In this document: one piece after another, positions 8,947 through 17,292 of the stretch
Numbering within the stretch: position 1 is the stretch's first letter
Layout of the letters: every line of letters starts with the position of its first letter
Assembly: GCA_947476485.1 (NCBI GenBank)
Contig: CANJQU010000003.1
Coordinates: forward strand, 1-64,000
DNA: 64,000 nt
Reading direction: 5' to 3'
Source of the DNA: Chitinophagaceae bacterium
Lineage (GTDB): Bacteria > Bacteroidota > Bacteroidia > Chitinophagales > Chitinophagaceae
Translations under genes and position numbers: made by a program
The notes under the pieces: generated by a model
Database searches by the model: none
Told to the model about the DNA's origin: nothing
Seen by the model: only the letters and a program-made list of their open reading frames with translations

Positions 8947-11163
8947 ATGGCGGCTAAAACCCCGGACAGTTCACCCGCAATTGCCGGGCAGCGTAAAGAT
9001 ATATCTGTTATGAGGTTATGCCTGGTACTGGCTATGTTGTCGTTTGCTGTGTATGCGAATACTTTGAAGAATGGATTTGCGCTTGATGATGCGGCGATGA
9101 TCACTGACAATACGATCGTTGCCCGTGGTTTCAGCGGTATTCCGGAACTGCTGCGCACGACCAGAATGGTTGGCGTGGGTCATTCTTACAATGATAATTA
9201 CCGGCCGTTGTCGTTGGTTATGTTTGCCATAGAGCGGCAATTATTTGGTGAATCTCCGATGCCCGGGCATTTTTTCAATATCCTTTTTTTTGCAGGCTGC
9301 GTCGTTTTGTTATTTCTTTTCATTGACAGGTTATTTGGTGGAGCGAAAAGGGCGGTGGCCCTTATTGCAGCCCTGTTGTTTATGTTGCATCCGATACATA
9401 CGGAAGTAGTAGCCAATATCAAGAGCCGGGATGAAATAATGTGCTTTTTCTTTGCCTTCTTTTCGCTCAATCTGTTATTGTCGTACATGGAAAAGGGGCG
9501 GTGGCAACACTTGGCGCTGGCTGGAGTATCTTTATTCCTATCTTTTTTAGCAAAGGAGACAGTCATTACTTTCCTTGCCATTATCCCGTTCGTTTTTTTC
9601 TTTATTTACCGCGTCAATAACTCCCGTGCCGTATTTATTACGGTCTGCACGGTCATAGTTGCATCGGTGTTCCTGGTTATCAGGGCGCGTGTTTTGAATG
9701 CACCAGGCCTGGGGCTCGGGCATACATTGTTTATGGACAATGCCCTTGTAAATGCGGACACTCCCACACGGATAGCTACGGCAGTGCTGATACTTGGCAA
9801 ATATTTGTTACTGCTCTTTGTGCCTTACCCGCTCAGTTGTGACTACTGTTATAACAGTATACCCTTTGTTGGATTTGGCGATTACCGGGTTCTTGTGTCA
9901 CTGGCGTTGTATATTTCACTGGTTGTTGTAAGCGCCAGGTTGCTCATTAAAGACCGTAAAAGTCCATGGGCGTTCGGAATTATCTTTTTCCTGATTACCC
10001 TGTCTGTATTTTCGAATATTCCATTTCTGATAGGTGCAGCAATGGGGGAGCGGTTCTTGTTTTTCCCTTCTGTTGGTTTTTGCATTGCAGCGGCCCTGGC
10101 GATAGAAAAATGGTTATTTGTTACCGGTACCGGAATGGCTCCCGCCTTTAACAGTAAGAAGGTATGGGCAGTTGTTCTACCATTATTGTTGGTGTATACC
10201 GGGCTTACCATTATGCGTAACAATGACTGGACAGATAATTATACCTTATTTAAAGCCGATGTTGAAAAACTACCCGGTAATGCGAAACTCAACTACTTCA
10301 TAGGCAATGAGCTTGTGGAAAATATGATCCCAGCTTCTACAGACAAAGGAGAGCAAAGACAGATGCTTACCGATGCACTTTCTTACCTGGGCCAGGCATT
10401 AAATATTTATCCAGGCTATGCTGATGCCCATACTGAAGCAGGCAATGCATACATGGTTATTGGAGCTGCAGACTCTTCTGTCGCTCACTTCAGCATGGCA
10501 CTCAGATTAGATTCGTTACAGTCAACTGCTGCCAATAACCTTGCGGTTGTTTATCTGCGTCAACGTAAGTTTGCCGATGCCGTAACGGCATATAAGAAAG
10601 CAGTTGCGCTGCTGCCATCGAACGCCCAGGCATACTTTGACCTGGGAGGTTGTTATATAGAATTAAAGCAGTACGATGACGCGATCGCGGCTTTGCAAAA
10701 AGCACTGGCGTTGGATGCAGGGATCGCAGGAGCAAATATGCAGCTCGGTTTCGCCTATTTTCAGACCAAGAAGTATGATGAAGCCGAGAAATATATTAAA
10801 AAGGAGCTGGATGCGCATCCGAATGATATTGGCGGATTGGGCAACCTGGGCACGATGTACTTACGGTCGGGCCAACAGGCAAAGGCGCTTGAAGTATTTA
10901 AGAAAGTGAGGGACCTTGCACCAAATTCGGCAGGTGCCTATTCTAATCTTGGTCACTGCTATTTCAGCATGAAGCAATATAATGAGGCTATTGAAATGCT
11001 AGGCAAAGCAATTTCAATGCATTCTAAAAATGAAAAAGATATACCGCGAATGGCATTATCTTATAGCGCACTGGGTAAAAGGGATCTTGCACTTCAATTT
11101 GAAGCATTGGCTAAAAAAAGTAATCCCGGCTTCAGCCTGAAAGGAGCCAGTGAAGAGTATTAG
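8947..11163 (+). CDS. TMTC-like polytopic membrane protein with C-terminal TPR repeats (possible glycosyltransferase)
   Basis: 738 residues. The N-terminal 430 residues hold about ten transmembrane helices. They also carry blocks seen in the TMTC/GT-C protein mannosyltransferase-like family: FALDDAAMITDN in the first loop (paired Asp), NYRPLSLVMFAIERQLFG, LLFMLHPIHTEVVANIKSRD and SFLAKET. The C-terminal 300 residues are about eight tetratricopeptide repeats (for example AYFDLGGCYIELKQYDDAI), probably facing the periplasm. By family it may transfer sugar from a lipid carrier to protein, but bacterial members are poorly characterised. The ATG at 8947 has AAAAGGAA just upstream. The gene follows the candidate RNA, with 86 nt between that terminator and this start. 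Confidence 0.8.
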   Translation: MAAKTPDSSPAIAGQRKDISVMRLCLVLAMLSFAVYANTLKNGFALDDAAMITDNTIVARGFSGIPELLRTTRMVGVGHSYNDNYRPLSLVMFAIERQLFGESPMPGHFFNILFFAGCVVLLFLFIDRLFGGAKRAVALIAALLFMLHPIHTEVVANIKSRDEIMCFFFAFFSLNLLLSYMEKGRWQHLALAGVSLFLSFLAKETVITFLAIIPFVFFFIYRVNNSRAVFITVCTVIVASVFLVIRARVLNAPGLGLGHTLFMDNALVNADTPTRIATAVLILGKYLLLLFVPYPLSCDYCYNSIPFVGFGDYRVLVSLALYISLVVVSARLLIKDRKSPWAFGIIFFLITLSVFSNIPFLIGAAMGERFLFFPSVGFCIAAALAIEKWLFVTGTGMAPAFNSKKVWAVVLPLLLVYTGLTIMRNNDWTDNYTLFKADVEKLPGNAKLNYFIGNELVENMIPASTDKGEQRQMLTDALSYLGQALNIYPGYADAHTEAGNAYMVIGAADSSVAHFSMALRLDSLQSTAANNLAVVYLRQRKFADAVTAYKKAVALLPSNAQAYFDLGGCYIELKQYDDAIAALQKALALDAGIAGANMQLGFAYFQTKKYDEAEKYIKKELDAHPNDIGGLGNLGTMYLRSGQQAKALEVFKKVRDLAPNSAGAYSNLGHCYFSMKQYNEAIEMLGKAISMHSKNEKDIPRMALSYSALGKRDLALQFEALAKKSNPGFSLKGASEEY

Positions 11164-11316
11164 CGATCCTCCTGTAAACGAATAGCTCTGTGTTGTGCTG
11201 TGTTCCAGTATACATCTGGCGCATTGATAGGGGTATACATTTAGGTTTTATTTTCAATTTGTTATTATAAGATTTTTTCCTGATTATCTTCGTGAAAATT
11301 AAAATCTTATAAACTT

Positions 11317-13032
11317 ATGAAGTATGGTAATGCCAATGCAGCGCAGCAAAAATTAATATTTAAGTCCGGTATTATTAAGAAAGGCATTATTGCTTTGCTA
11401 CTATCAGTGACTTCTATTGCACCTGTTGCAATGGCACAGCAATTTCACATCGAAAAAAGCGAAGCTTTTGATGAGCCGGATTATGGCTGGAATAAATTGC
11501 TGCAGCTAAAAAACGGTAACACATTCTTTTTTCATGCGCAGAACAAAGAGGGAATTGAAATAGTAGCTTATGATAAGGCCCGTAAGCAAATAGCAAAACA
11601 AACTATAACCAGTGAGCTTTGGGACGCAAAAAAGCTAAAATCATCCAAGATAGCCGGTTTGTATGAGATAAACGGCGAACCTGTGCTATTCCTTGCCCAG
11701 GCCGATGGCCGCCAGCCTGTTTTGTATCGCCTGAGAATAAACCCGGCAACGGCAACGGTGATCAAGGAAGAGGAGTTAGGCAGTTTGCCTAAGGATGTAC
11801 CCTTTGGCGGCTGGGCAATAAAGTACGGGCATGCCGATCCGAATGATATCATTGTTGAAAAAGACCCTGCGTCAGATTGCTACGCGGTTATTTTCTTCAA
11901 TGGGTTTGCCCACGACCGCAGTGAGCGCATCAAGGTAAATCACTATGACGGCACACATAAAATGATAACCGAAGCATTTTATGAGTCGCCAGGAGGGCAG
12001 TTCAAATACCTTCGCTATATAGGCGCTGTTGTTGACGGAAATAAACGCCTGTATGTAACCACCTATGGGCACAATGGAAAATCCGACGACGATGCGGCGG
12101 CCAGGGTTATTGTATCCTGTCTGACTGCCGGCCGGGCTGATTTCAAACATAACCTACTCAATTTTTCCGAGGATTTTGACGATACCAAGTCTGTGATGCT
12201 GTATAACCGCAATAATAATAAGATACAATTGCTTACGCTTTCACTTACCGGGAAGAAGCATGGAATGTTCAGCGGGCGCACTACCAGTTATTACTCGACG
12301 CTGATATCTTATATTGATCCCGAAACGCTTGCTGTAACCAATGTGAAGCCGGTGCTGGGCGCAATGACGAATGATTACGTGCACAAAAATATCGATGCCG
12401 ATTACAATTACAACGGCATTGTACAGCAAATGGTGATCAATAAGGATAACACCACCACCATTATGATGGAGGAAAATACCACTGAAACAACCACCAATCA
12501 AAATGGCACCATAGTATCTCAAAAAACATACCTGGGCCCGGTTGGCATTTCTGAACTGTCGGATACCGGCGCCGAACTTCGTGGTTATGCGATCAACAAG
12601 AAGCAAATGGTGCAAGGTATAATGCCGAAATTGTATGTTTCAGGCCGAGGTAAGGGCATATACCAGCCGGTGCAGCAGTACGGCCTGGTAAGAGGCAATG
12701 TGAACCAGTTCATGTCTTTCGACTACATCAACGCATCGAAGGGGCGGTATGTAATATTCAACGACCTGCCGTCAAACTATGAAAAGGGCGAGGATGAAAG
12801 AAAGCGTAAGCTGATGAGCTCAGTCTCTGAATCAAATACTATTTGTTTTAAACTCAATGATGGGAATATTGAAAAGTTCTTCCTCTTTGGCGAGCCGGGA
12901 GAAAAAGCGTCCACCTTCTGCTACATAGAAGCTTCCGACTTTAATAAAGACATCAGTACTTACGCAACAATGATCGTGGAACGTACTGGCCGCGACAAGC
13001 AGACCCGTATAGCCTGGATAACTTTTGAGTAA
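11317..13032 (+). CDS. Exported protein of unknown function
   Basis: 571 residues. A hydrophobic export signal (GIIALLLSVTSIAPVAMAQ) sits after a basic 22-residue N-terminal segment, longer than usual. The mature part is rich in beta-strand-like segments with no domain I can name. It lacks a T9SS sorting domain (it ends RIAWITFE), so it is probably periplasmic or attached to the outer membrane. Repeated Asn-Asp patterns (YNRNNNKIQLLTL, ADYNYNG) hint at a propeller, but this is weak. The gene ends at a strong terminator hairpin shared with the candidate RNA upstream. Confidence 0.75.
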   Translation: MKYGNANAAQQKLIFKSGIIKKGIIALLLSVTSIAPVAMAQQFHIEKSEAFDEPDYGWNKLLQLKNGNTFFFHAQNKEGIEIVAYDKARKQIAKQTITSELWDAKKLKSSKIAGLYEINGEPVLFLAQADGRQPVLYRLRINPATATVIKEEELGSLPKDVPFGGWAIKYGHADPNDIIVEKDPASDCYAVIFFNGFAHDRSERIKVNHYDGTHKMITEAFYESPGGQFKYLRYIGAVVDGNKRLYVTTYGHNGKSDDDAAARVIVSCLTAGRADFKHNLLNFSEDFDDTKSVMLYNRNNNKIQLLTLSLTGKKHGMFSGRTTSYYSTLISYIDPETLAVTNVKPVLGAMTNDYVHKNIDADYNYNGIVQQMVINKDNTTTIMMEENTTETTTNQNGTIVSQKTYLGPVGISELSDTGAELRGYAINKKQMVQGIMPKLYVSGRGKGIYQPVQQYGLVRGNVNQFMSFDYINASKGRYVIFNDLPSNYEKGEDERKRKLMSSVSESNTICFKLNDGNIEKFFLFGEPGEKASTFCYIEASDFNKDISTYATMIVERTGRDKQTRIAWITFE

Positions 13033-13058
13033 GAAATAGAGTCGATCGCTATTGCTAC

Positions 13059-13084
13059 AAAGCCTCTGTGAAAACGGAGGCTTT
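13059..13084 (+). terminator. Rho-independent terminator, copy 2 of the repeated hairpin
   Basis: The same 10-bp stem and loop as at 8832-8857, placed 27 nt after the stop codon of the gene at 11317-13032, followed by TGTGTTTTC. Confidence 0.7.
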
Positions 13085-13137
13085 TGTGTTTTCATCTCCG
13101 TAATTTTTACTTTTGATATTCACCCCAAGCCGTTTGT

Positions 13138-14172
13138 ATGATGCTTTCTTTGAAAAATGTGTTTGTTTTCATGTTCCTTTTGCAGATCGCCATACCTGCT
13201 CCCGCGCAGAGATCAGACACCTTTAATGTGTATTTTGATCGAAACGATGCCAGGTTGAACTTGAAAGGAACGGACCTTATAAACAAACTTATTGCCGGTG
13301 GTTCTATTGTTCGCGGGCAAAAATTTACATTATCAGGCTATGCTGACTATCTGGGCACTGATGGTCACAATGACTCTCTTTCTCTCTCCCGGGCAAAGAG
13401 TGTAGCAGATCATTTCATAAAAAAAGGTTTCAACAAAGAAGACATTACACTGTGTGTGGGGAAGGGTGAGATAGATCGTACGGCAGCCGGTAAAAATGGT
13501 TTTAGCTCAGACAGAAAAGTGCAGATAATCACTGCAAAACAAAAAAAGAAAGTCCTGGCAACGGCAGGGGCAAATCAAACATTTTTCAATATTGAAATGG
13601 TAAAGGTACGAGGTGGAAATTTCAATTTTTCTATTGGAAAATATGACATAACAGAGGCGCAATGGCGTGCGGTAATGGGCCGTAACTCATCCCGGTTAAA
13701 TAAGTGCGATAGTTGCCCTGTGGTAATGGTGAGCTGGTATGATGTGCAGGAATTTCTTAAAAAACTGGATAGCCTGACCGGTAAAGATTACCGACTTCCT
13801 ACAGAGGATGAGTGGGAATTTGCCGCTAAGGGTGGCAACAAGAGCAAAAATTATATTTACGCAGGCAGCAATGATATAGACCAGGTGGCGTGGTATACGG
13901 CAAATAGTGGTAGCAGAATCCACCCCGTAGGGCAAAAACTACCGAATGAACTGGGCATTTATGACATGTCGGGTAATGTATGGCAGCACTGCAGCGACCT
14001 GTATACTGCTTCAGGAGGTGACCATGTGCTTCGCGGTGGTTGCTTTTTCTTAAAACCAGTTTATTGTAAATGGGCAGGTCTGAATAATTTCTCCCGCAAT
14101 TTCGTTGCCAGTGACAATCGTAACGACGCAGATGGCTTTCGGGTGGCTCTCTCCTCAGCTCAAGACAAATAG
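13138..14172 (+). CDS. OmpA-like domain fused to a formylglycine-generating-enzyme-like (FGE-sulfatase) domain
   Basis: 344 residues. Signal peptide (to PAPAQ, about residue 23). An OmpA C-terminal-like peptidoglycan-binding domain follows at about 27-135 (FNVYFDRNDARL, LSGYADYLGT, LSLSRAKSVADHF). A C-terminal FGE/SUMF1-like domain occupies about 150-340 (MVKVRGGNF, YDITEAQWRAVMG, YRLPTEDEWEFAAKGG, GIYDMSGNVWQHC, HVLRGGCFF, GFRVAL). The catalytic Cys pair of true FGE is not evident, so the second domain is probably a binding or structural C-type-lectin-fold module. Likely periplasmic, tethered to peptidoglycan. It lies between two copies of a repeated hairpin. Confidence 0.85.
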   Translation: MMLSLKNVFVFMFLLQIAIPAPAQRSDTFNVYFDRNDARLNLKGTDLINKLIAGGSIVRGQKFTLSGYADYLGTDGHNDSLSLSRAKSVADHFIKKGFNKEDITLCVGKGEIDRTAAGKNGFSSDRKVQIITAKQKKKVLATAGANQTFFNIEMVKVRGGNFNFSIGKYDITEAQWRAVMGRNSSRLNKCDSCPVVMVSWYDVQEFLKKLDSLTGKDYRLPTEDEWEFAAKGGNKSKNYIYAGSNDIDQVAWYTANSGSRIHPVGQKLPNELGIYDMSGNVWQHCSDLYTASGGDHVLRGGCFFLKPVYCKWAGLNNFSRNFVASDNRNDADGFRVALSSAQDK

Positions 14173-14180
14173 GGGAAGAA

Positions 14181-14212
14181 ACAGATCCTCGTGAAAATGG
14201 CGGCTTTTGTAT
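14181..14212 (+). repeat. Diverged third copy of the 31-bp hairpin repeat
   Basis: Aligns with the hairpins at 8831 and 13058 (shared CCTC, GTGAAAA, GGCTTTTGT) but has substitutions and a 1-nt gap that break part of the stem. It begins 8 nt after the stop of the OmpA-FGE gene, so it occupies the terminator position with decayed structure. Confidence 0.5.
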
Positions 14213-14293
14213 CACGGGCTGCTCTTCACAATTTTTTTGTAAACGCAATATCTCCCTTAGCACCGTACCGCCTCTGCGGCTAAACGATCAGGA

Positions 14294-15337
14294 TCAAATA
14301 TTCGCATGGTCCACATTCGCCAACTGCCCGCAAGCTGCATCAATATCCTTACCCCGGCTTCTTCTTAGCCGTGCATTCACCCTGTTCGCCTTTAGGTACT
14401 CCATGAATTCATCCACTTTGTCCTCGTCTGGTTTTTCAAAGCGTGCGTTCTCAATCGGGTTGTATTCTATTATGTTGATAAGGTCTGCCGGTACCTGGCG
14501 GTATATCTTTATCAGGTCGTTGGCGTCTTTCTCGCTATCATTAAAGTCTTTGAAGAGTATGTATTCAAAAGTTATCTCGTTACCTGTGGCTTTGTAGAAA
14601 TAATTCAGCGCATCGATCAGCGCAGCAAGGTTATTGCTTTCGTTGATGGGCATGATCTCATTCCGTTTCTGGTCTGTAGCAGCGTGCAGCGACAGTGCCA
14701 GTTTAAAACGAACCTTATCATCAGCAAGCTGTTTGATCATTTTTGCCACTCCGGCAGTTGATACTGTAATGCGGCGCGGACTCATGCCCAGCCCTTCGGG
14801 AGACGTGATGCGCTCAATTGCCTTCATCATATTCTTGTAGTTGAGCAGCGGCTCTCCCATGCCCATGAACACGATATTGGAAAGGTTCTTATTGTAGTGT
14901 TTCTGTGACAGTTCGTTCAGCAAAGTCACTTCATCTACGATCTCGTCAAAATCAAGGTTTCGCTTCCTTGCCATGTATCCGGTTGCGCAAAACTTGCAGC
15001 TCAGCGAGCATCCCACCTGCGATGATACACAAGCCGTCATTCTCTTGTCAGTAGGTATTAATACGCTCTCCACATAGAAGCCATCATGCAACTGGAGGCG
15101 GTTCTTTATGGTGCCATCACTGCTATACTGGCTGTGGTGCATCTTTACCTTTGGTATGAAAAACTCCTGCGAAAGCTTCTCACGCAGGGCTTTAGACAGG
15201 TTGGTCATATCATTTATGTCTGCAGCAAACTTTTGCCACACCCATTCATGCACCTGTTTAGCCCTGAATTTTGGTTCGCCCATCCCCGCCATCATCACCT
15301 CAAGTTCCGGCAGCGTTATCTCACGCAGATTTTTCAT
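14294..15337 (-). CDS. rlmN: Dual-specificity 23S rRNA A2503 / tRNA A37 C2-methyltransferase RlmN
   Basis: 347 residues. Radical SAM enzyme that methylates C2 of A2503 in 23S rRNA, and A37 in some tRNAs. The 4Fe-4S cluster motif is CSLSCKFC (Cys110, Cys114, Cys117). The resolving/catalytic cysteine lies near the end in DIDAACGQLA (Cys336). FMGMGEPLLN and RITVSTAGV are diagnostic. A perfect -7 box (15342-15349) ends only 4 nt before the ATG, so the mRNA should be leaderless unless another promoter is used. It is convergent with the OmpA-FGE gene. Confidence 0.97.
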   Translation of the reverse strand: MKNLREITLPELEVMMAGMGEPKFRAKQVHEWVWQKFAADINDMTNLSKALREKLSQEFFIPKVKMHHSQYSSDGTIKNRLQLHDGFYVESVLIPTDKRMTACVSSQVGCSLSCKFCATGYMARKRNLDFDEIVDEVTLLNELSQKHYNKNLSNIVFMGMGEPLLNYKNMMKAIERITSPEGLGMSPRRITVSTAGVAKMIKQLADDKVRFKLALSLHAATDQKRNEIMPINESNNLAALIDALNYFYKATGNEITFEYILFKDFNDSEKDANDLIKIYRQVPADLINIIEYNPIENARFEKPDEDKVDEFMEYLKANRVNARLRRSRGKDIDAACGQLANVDHANI

Positions 15338-15341
15338 GGCG

Positions 15342-15349
15342 CAAAGGTA
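15342..15349 (-). promoter_or_regulatory. -7 box TACCTTTG abutting the rlmN start
   Basis: Perfect TAnnTTTG on the minus strand, 4 nt from the ATG at 15337. No TTTG -33 element is seen at the expected spacing; that side is occupied by the octamer array. Confidence 0.45.
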
Positions 15350-15396
15350 AGTTAATAGGTTAAAGGTTGATATGTTAATATGTTAAAACGGTTAGC
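15349..15396. repeat. Drifted tandem array, 8-bp period, about six units
   Basis: Units at 15349, 15357, 15365, 15373, 15381 and 15389 follow the pattern xGGTTAAx/xGTTAATA with one to three changes each. It lies upstream of rlmN and starts inside its -7 box. Confidence 0.6.
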
Positions 15397-15433
15397 GATG
15401 TAATAGGAGCAAAATTGCCGGAGGATCAATATT

Positions 15434-15464
15434 TTTGTTTCGGTATACAAAATGATTAATTTTG
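15434..15464 (+). promoter_or_regulatory. Promoter TTTG, 19 nt, TAATTTTG for the first toxin-antitoxin pair
   Basis: Both elements match the Bacteroidota consensus exactly (TTTG at 15434-15437, -7 box at 15457-15464) with 19-nt spacing. Transcription would start near 15471, about 58 nt before the antitoxin ATG. Confidence 0.65.
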
Positions 15465-15528
15465 GGAAGGAAAAAACAGGGTAGTTGAAATTGTAATTCC
15501 TCACCCGGAAAAATAAACCCAATTTCAA

Positions 15529-15756
15529 ATGGAAGGTATACAGCTTAATGTCAGTTTTAGTTTTCCTCAGCTCGTTGAAGCTATTAAAAAGCTTTCTCCC
15601 AACGAAAAACTGCAAATCAACGAAGCAATTTGGGAGGAGAATATGGATATTCCTGTGGAACATCAAACGATAGTATTGGAGCGGGTAAAAAAGGCAAGGA
15701 AAGATAACACGAGACTTGTTAACTGGGACAGCGCTTCCGGGAAATTGCGGAAATAA
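15529..15756 (+). CDS. Antitoxin-like addiction module protein
   Basis: 75 residues (MEGIQLNVSFSFPQLVEAIKKLS). It resembles the short helical addiction-module proteins that precede RelE/ParE toxins in Bacteroidota, with a PNEKLQINEAIW helix and a basic C-terminus (RVKKARKDNT, KLRK). It should bind and neutralise the toxin encoded next. Its TAA stop overlaps the proposed toxin start by one base. No clear DNA-binding fold can be named. The gene has a good promoter at 15434-15464. Confidence 0.7.
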   Translation: MEGIQLNVSFSFPQLVEAIKKLSPNEKLQINEAIWEENMDIPVEHQTIVLERVKKARKDNTRLVNWDSASGKLRK

Positions 15757-16067
15757 TTAAACAGTACAGCCTTGTTATTGACGTTGACGCTTTGAAAGAT
15801 CTCCAGGAAATAATTGATTGGTATAATGAACAGTCCGCCGGATTAGGAGCCCGGTTCCATAAGCAAGCAATTTCTCAAATCAATAAACTAAAGACAATTC
15901 CCGGAAGTTGTAGCATTCGATATGCAGATGTGCGGTGTATGCTTATCAGAAAATTTCCTTTTCTCGTGCACTACGTAATTGACGAAGACAATTCGCAAGT
16001 TGAAGTATTTGCCGTTATTCATACGAGCAGAAATCCAAAAATTTGGGAACAAAGAAGTCCAAAATAG
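15756..16067 (+). CDS. RelE/ParE family toxin with probable ATT start codon
   Basis: 103 residues if translated from ATT at 15756. The only ATG/GTG/TTG candidate in frame is TTG at 15792, which would cut off the first beta strand (QYSLVIDVDALKDLQEI). The paralogous toxin at 44063 begins exactly at the equivalent position (GTG then NYSLIYHDKVETDIEDA). ATT here takes the place of the ATG in the common TAATG stop-start overlap with the antitoxin. Domain features: a DWYNEQSAGLGARF helix, the KFPFLVHYVID strands and VFAVIHTSRNPKIW at the C-terminus, as in ParE-type toxins. Expected target: mRNA on the ribosome (RelE) or DNA gyrase (ParE); which one is not resolved. Rare initiation should give little toxin. 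Confidence 0.7.
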   Translation: MKQYSLVIDVDALKDLQEIIDWYNEQSAGLGARFHKQAISQINKLKTIPGSCSIRYADVRCMLIRKFPFLVHYVIDEDNSQVEVFAVIHTSRNPKIWEQRSPK

Positions 16068-16080
16068 CTATCGGCGCCGA

Positions 16081-16108
16081 CTAACTTATCACCTATTAAC
16101 TTATCACT
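16081..16108. repeat. Drifted tandem array, 8-bp period
   Basis: On the minus strand the units read AAGTGATA, AGTTAATA, GGTGATAA and a partial GTTAG. It fills the space between the toxin stop and the stop codon of the convergent permease gene and touches the latter. Confidence 0.5.
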
Positions 16109-17193
16109 TACTTCACCTGCCTCCTGTAAAGAAATAGCGCCAATCCCGCAAAGATCGCATTGGGTATCCATACGGCTACAAGAGGGCTGAGATTTGATTT
16201 TGCCGAGAATGTGGTGGAAAGCTGCATGAACATGATGTACACTGCACTGATCACAATACCTATGGCAAGGTGCAGGCCGCTGCCGCCACGTATCTTGCGA
16301 CTGGCGATACATGCGCCGATTATCGTGAGCACAAGTGCCGCAAAAGGCTGTGCCGAGCGCCGGAATTTCTCTATGTAGTATAAGTTGAGGTTTTCCCTGC
16401 CGCGTAGTTGCTCCTGTGCAATGTATCGGTTGAGCTGAGGCGTAGTAAGCGCTTCTTTTATGGCATCGGTCTTACTGAGGTCAAGCGGAACAAAGGAATA
16501 CTTTATGTCTGTATCCATGACTTTTCTGATCGTTTCTGAGATCGTGTCATTGGAGCGTATCACTACATTATGCAGGCGCCATATTTTCTTGCATGTATCA
16601 TACGAAATGTTATCAGCCATTAACTTCTCTTTCAGCAGTGTGCCACTTATGTGCTCGCAGGTAAACCGGTTGCCTGAAAGATTACTGAAATTGAAGTTCT
16701 GCATGTATATGTAGATGTCTTTGGATATACCCAGGTGTATATTATCTCCGGCATACATATAGTTGCCTTCATTGATGTAGGTGTCTTCAAAGTGAATACG
16801 CTGCTTGTTGGCAATGGGAATGACCCAATGGTTTGATAACAGCGACACGAGGCAAAGAAACCCGCCACCGATGAGGTAAGGCCGCAAAAAGCGCTGGAAT
16901 GAAACGCCAGAGGAAAGGATGGCAATGATCTCAGATTTGTAAGCGATCTTGGATGTAAAGAAGATAGTGGCAATGAATATGAACAGCGGGAATAGCAGGG
17001 CAGTGATGTGGGGGACAAAGTTTTTATAGTAGTTGACCACCTCCGACAGGGGCACTTTTTTAGAAACGATATTGTCTACTTTCTCCGAATAGTCAATGAC
17101 ACACGAGATAAGTGCCAGCACCATTATGGCAAAGAAAAAAGTGCTCAGCAGTTTCTTTATAATGTACCAGTCCAGTTTTTTGATAAGCGCCAT
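16108..17193 (-). CDS. LptF/LptG family permease (YjgP/YjgQ)
   Basis: 361 residues from the ATG at 17193 (MALIKKLDWYIIKKLLSTFF); a TTG four codons upstream lies inside the promoter and is rejected. Three transmembrane helices near the N-terminus (about 14-35, 60-80, 100-120) and three near the C-terminus (about 270-360) flank a periplasmic beta-jellyroll-like region. This is the LptF/LptG plan. It should be part of the LptBFGC machine that extracts lipopolysaccharide from the inner membrane. It sits next to tgt on the same strand with a 99-nt gap. To my knowledge this pairing recurs in Bacteroidota. Confidence 0.9.
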   Translation of the reverse strand: MALIKKLDWYIIKKLLSTFFFAIMVLALISCVIDYSEKVDNIVSKKVPLSEVVNYYKNFVPHITALLFPLFIFIATIFFTSKIAYKSEIIAILSSGVSFQRFLRPYLIGGGFLCLVSLLSNHWVIPIANKQRIHFEDTYINEGNYMYAGDNIHLGISKDIYIYMQNFNFSNLSGNRFTCEHISGTLLKEKLMADNISYDTCKKIWRLHNVVIRSNDTISETIRKVMDTDIKYSFVPLDLSKTDAIKEALTTPQLNRYIAQEQLRGRENLNLYYIEKFRRSAQPFAALVLTIIGACIASRKIRGGSGLHLAIGIVISAVYIMFMQLSTTFSAKSNLSPLVAVWIPNAIFAGLALFLYRRQVK

Positions 17194-17202
17194 AATGCGG
17201 GT

Positions 17203-17210
17203 CAAAAGTA
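17203..17210 (-). promoter_or_regulatory. -7 box TACTTTTG before the LptF/G permease gene
   Basis: Perfect TAnnTTTG on the minus strand, 9 nt from the ATG at 17193. Implies a leader of only a few nt and separate transcription from tgt. Confidence 0.5.
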
Positions 17211-17292
17211 AACACTCAAACGCTAAAAGATGTATAAAGTGAAAAATCCTATATTCACATATAAACCGGGGTATTTGCTTTCCCTTACAGAA

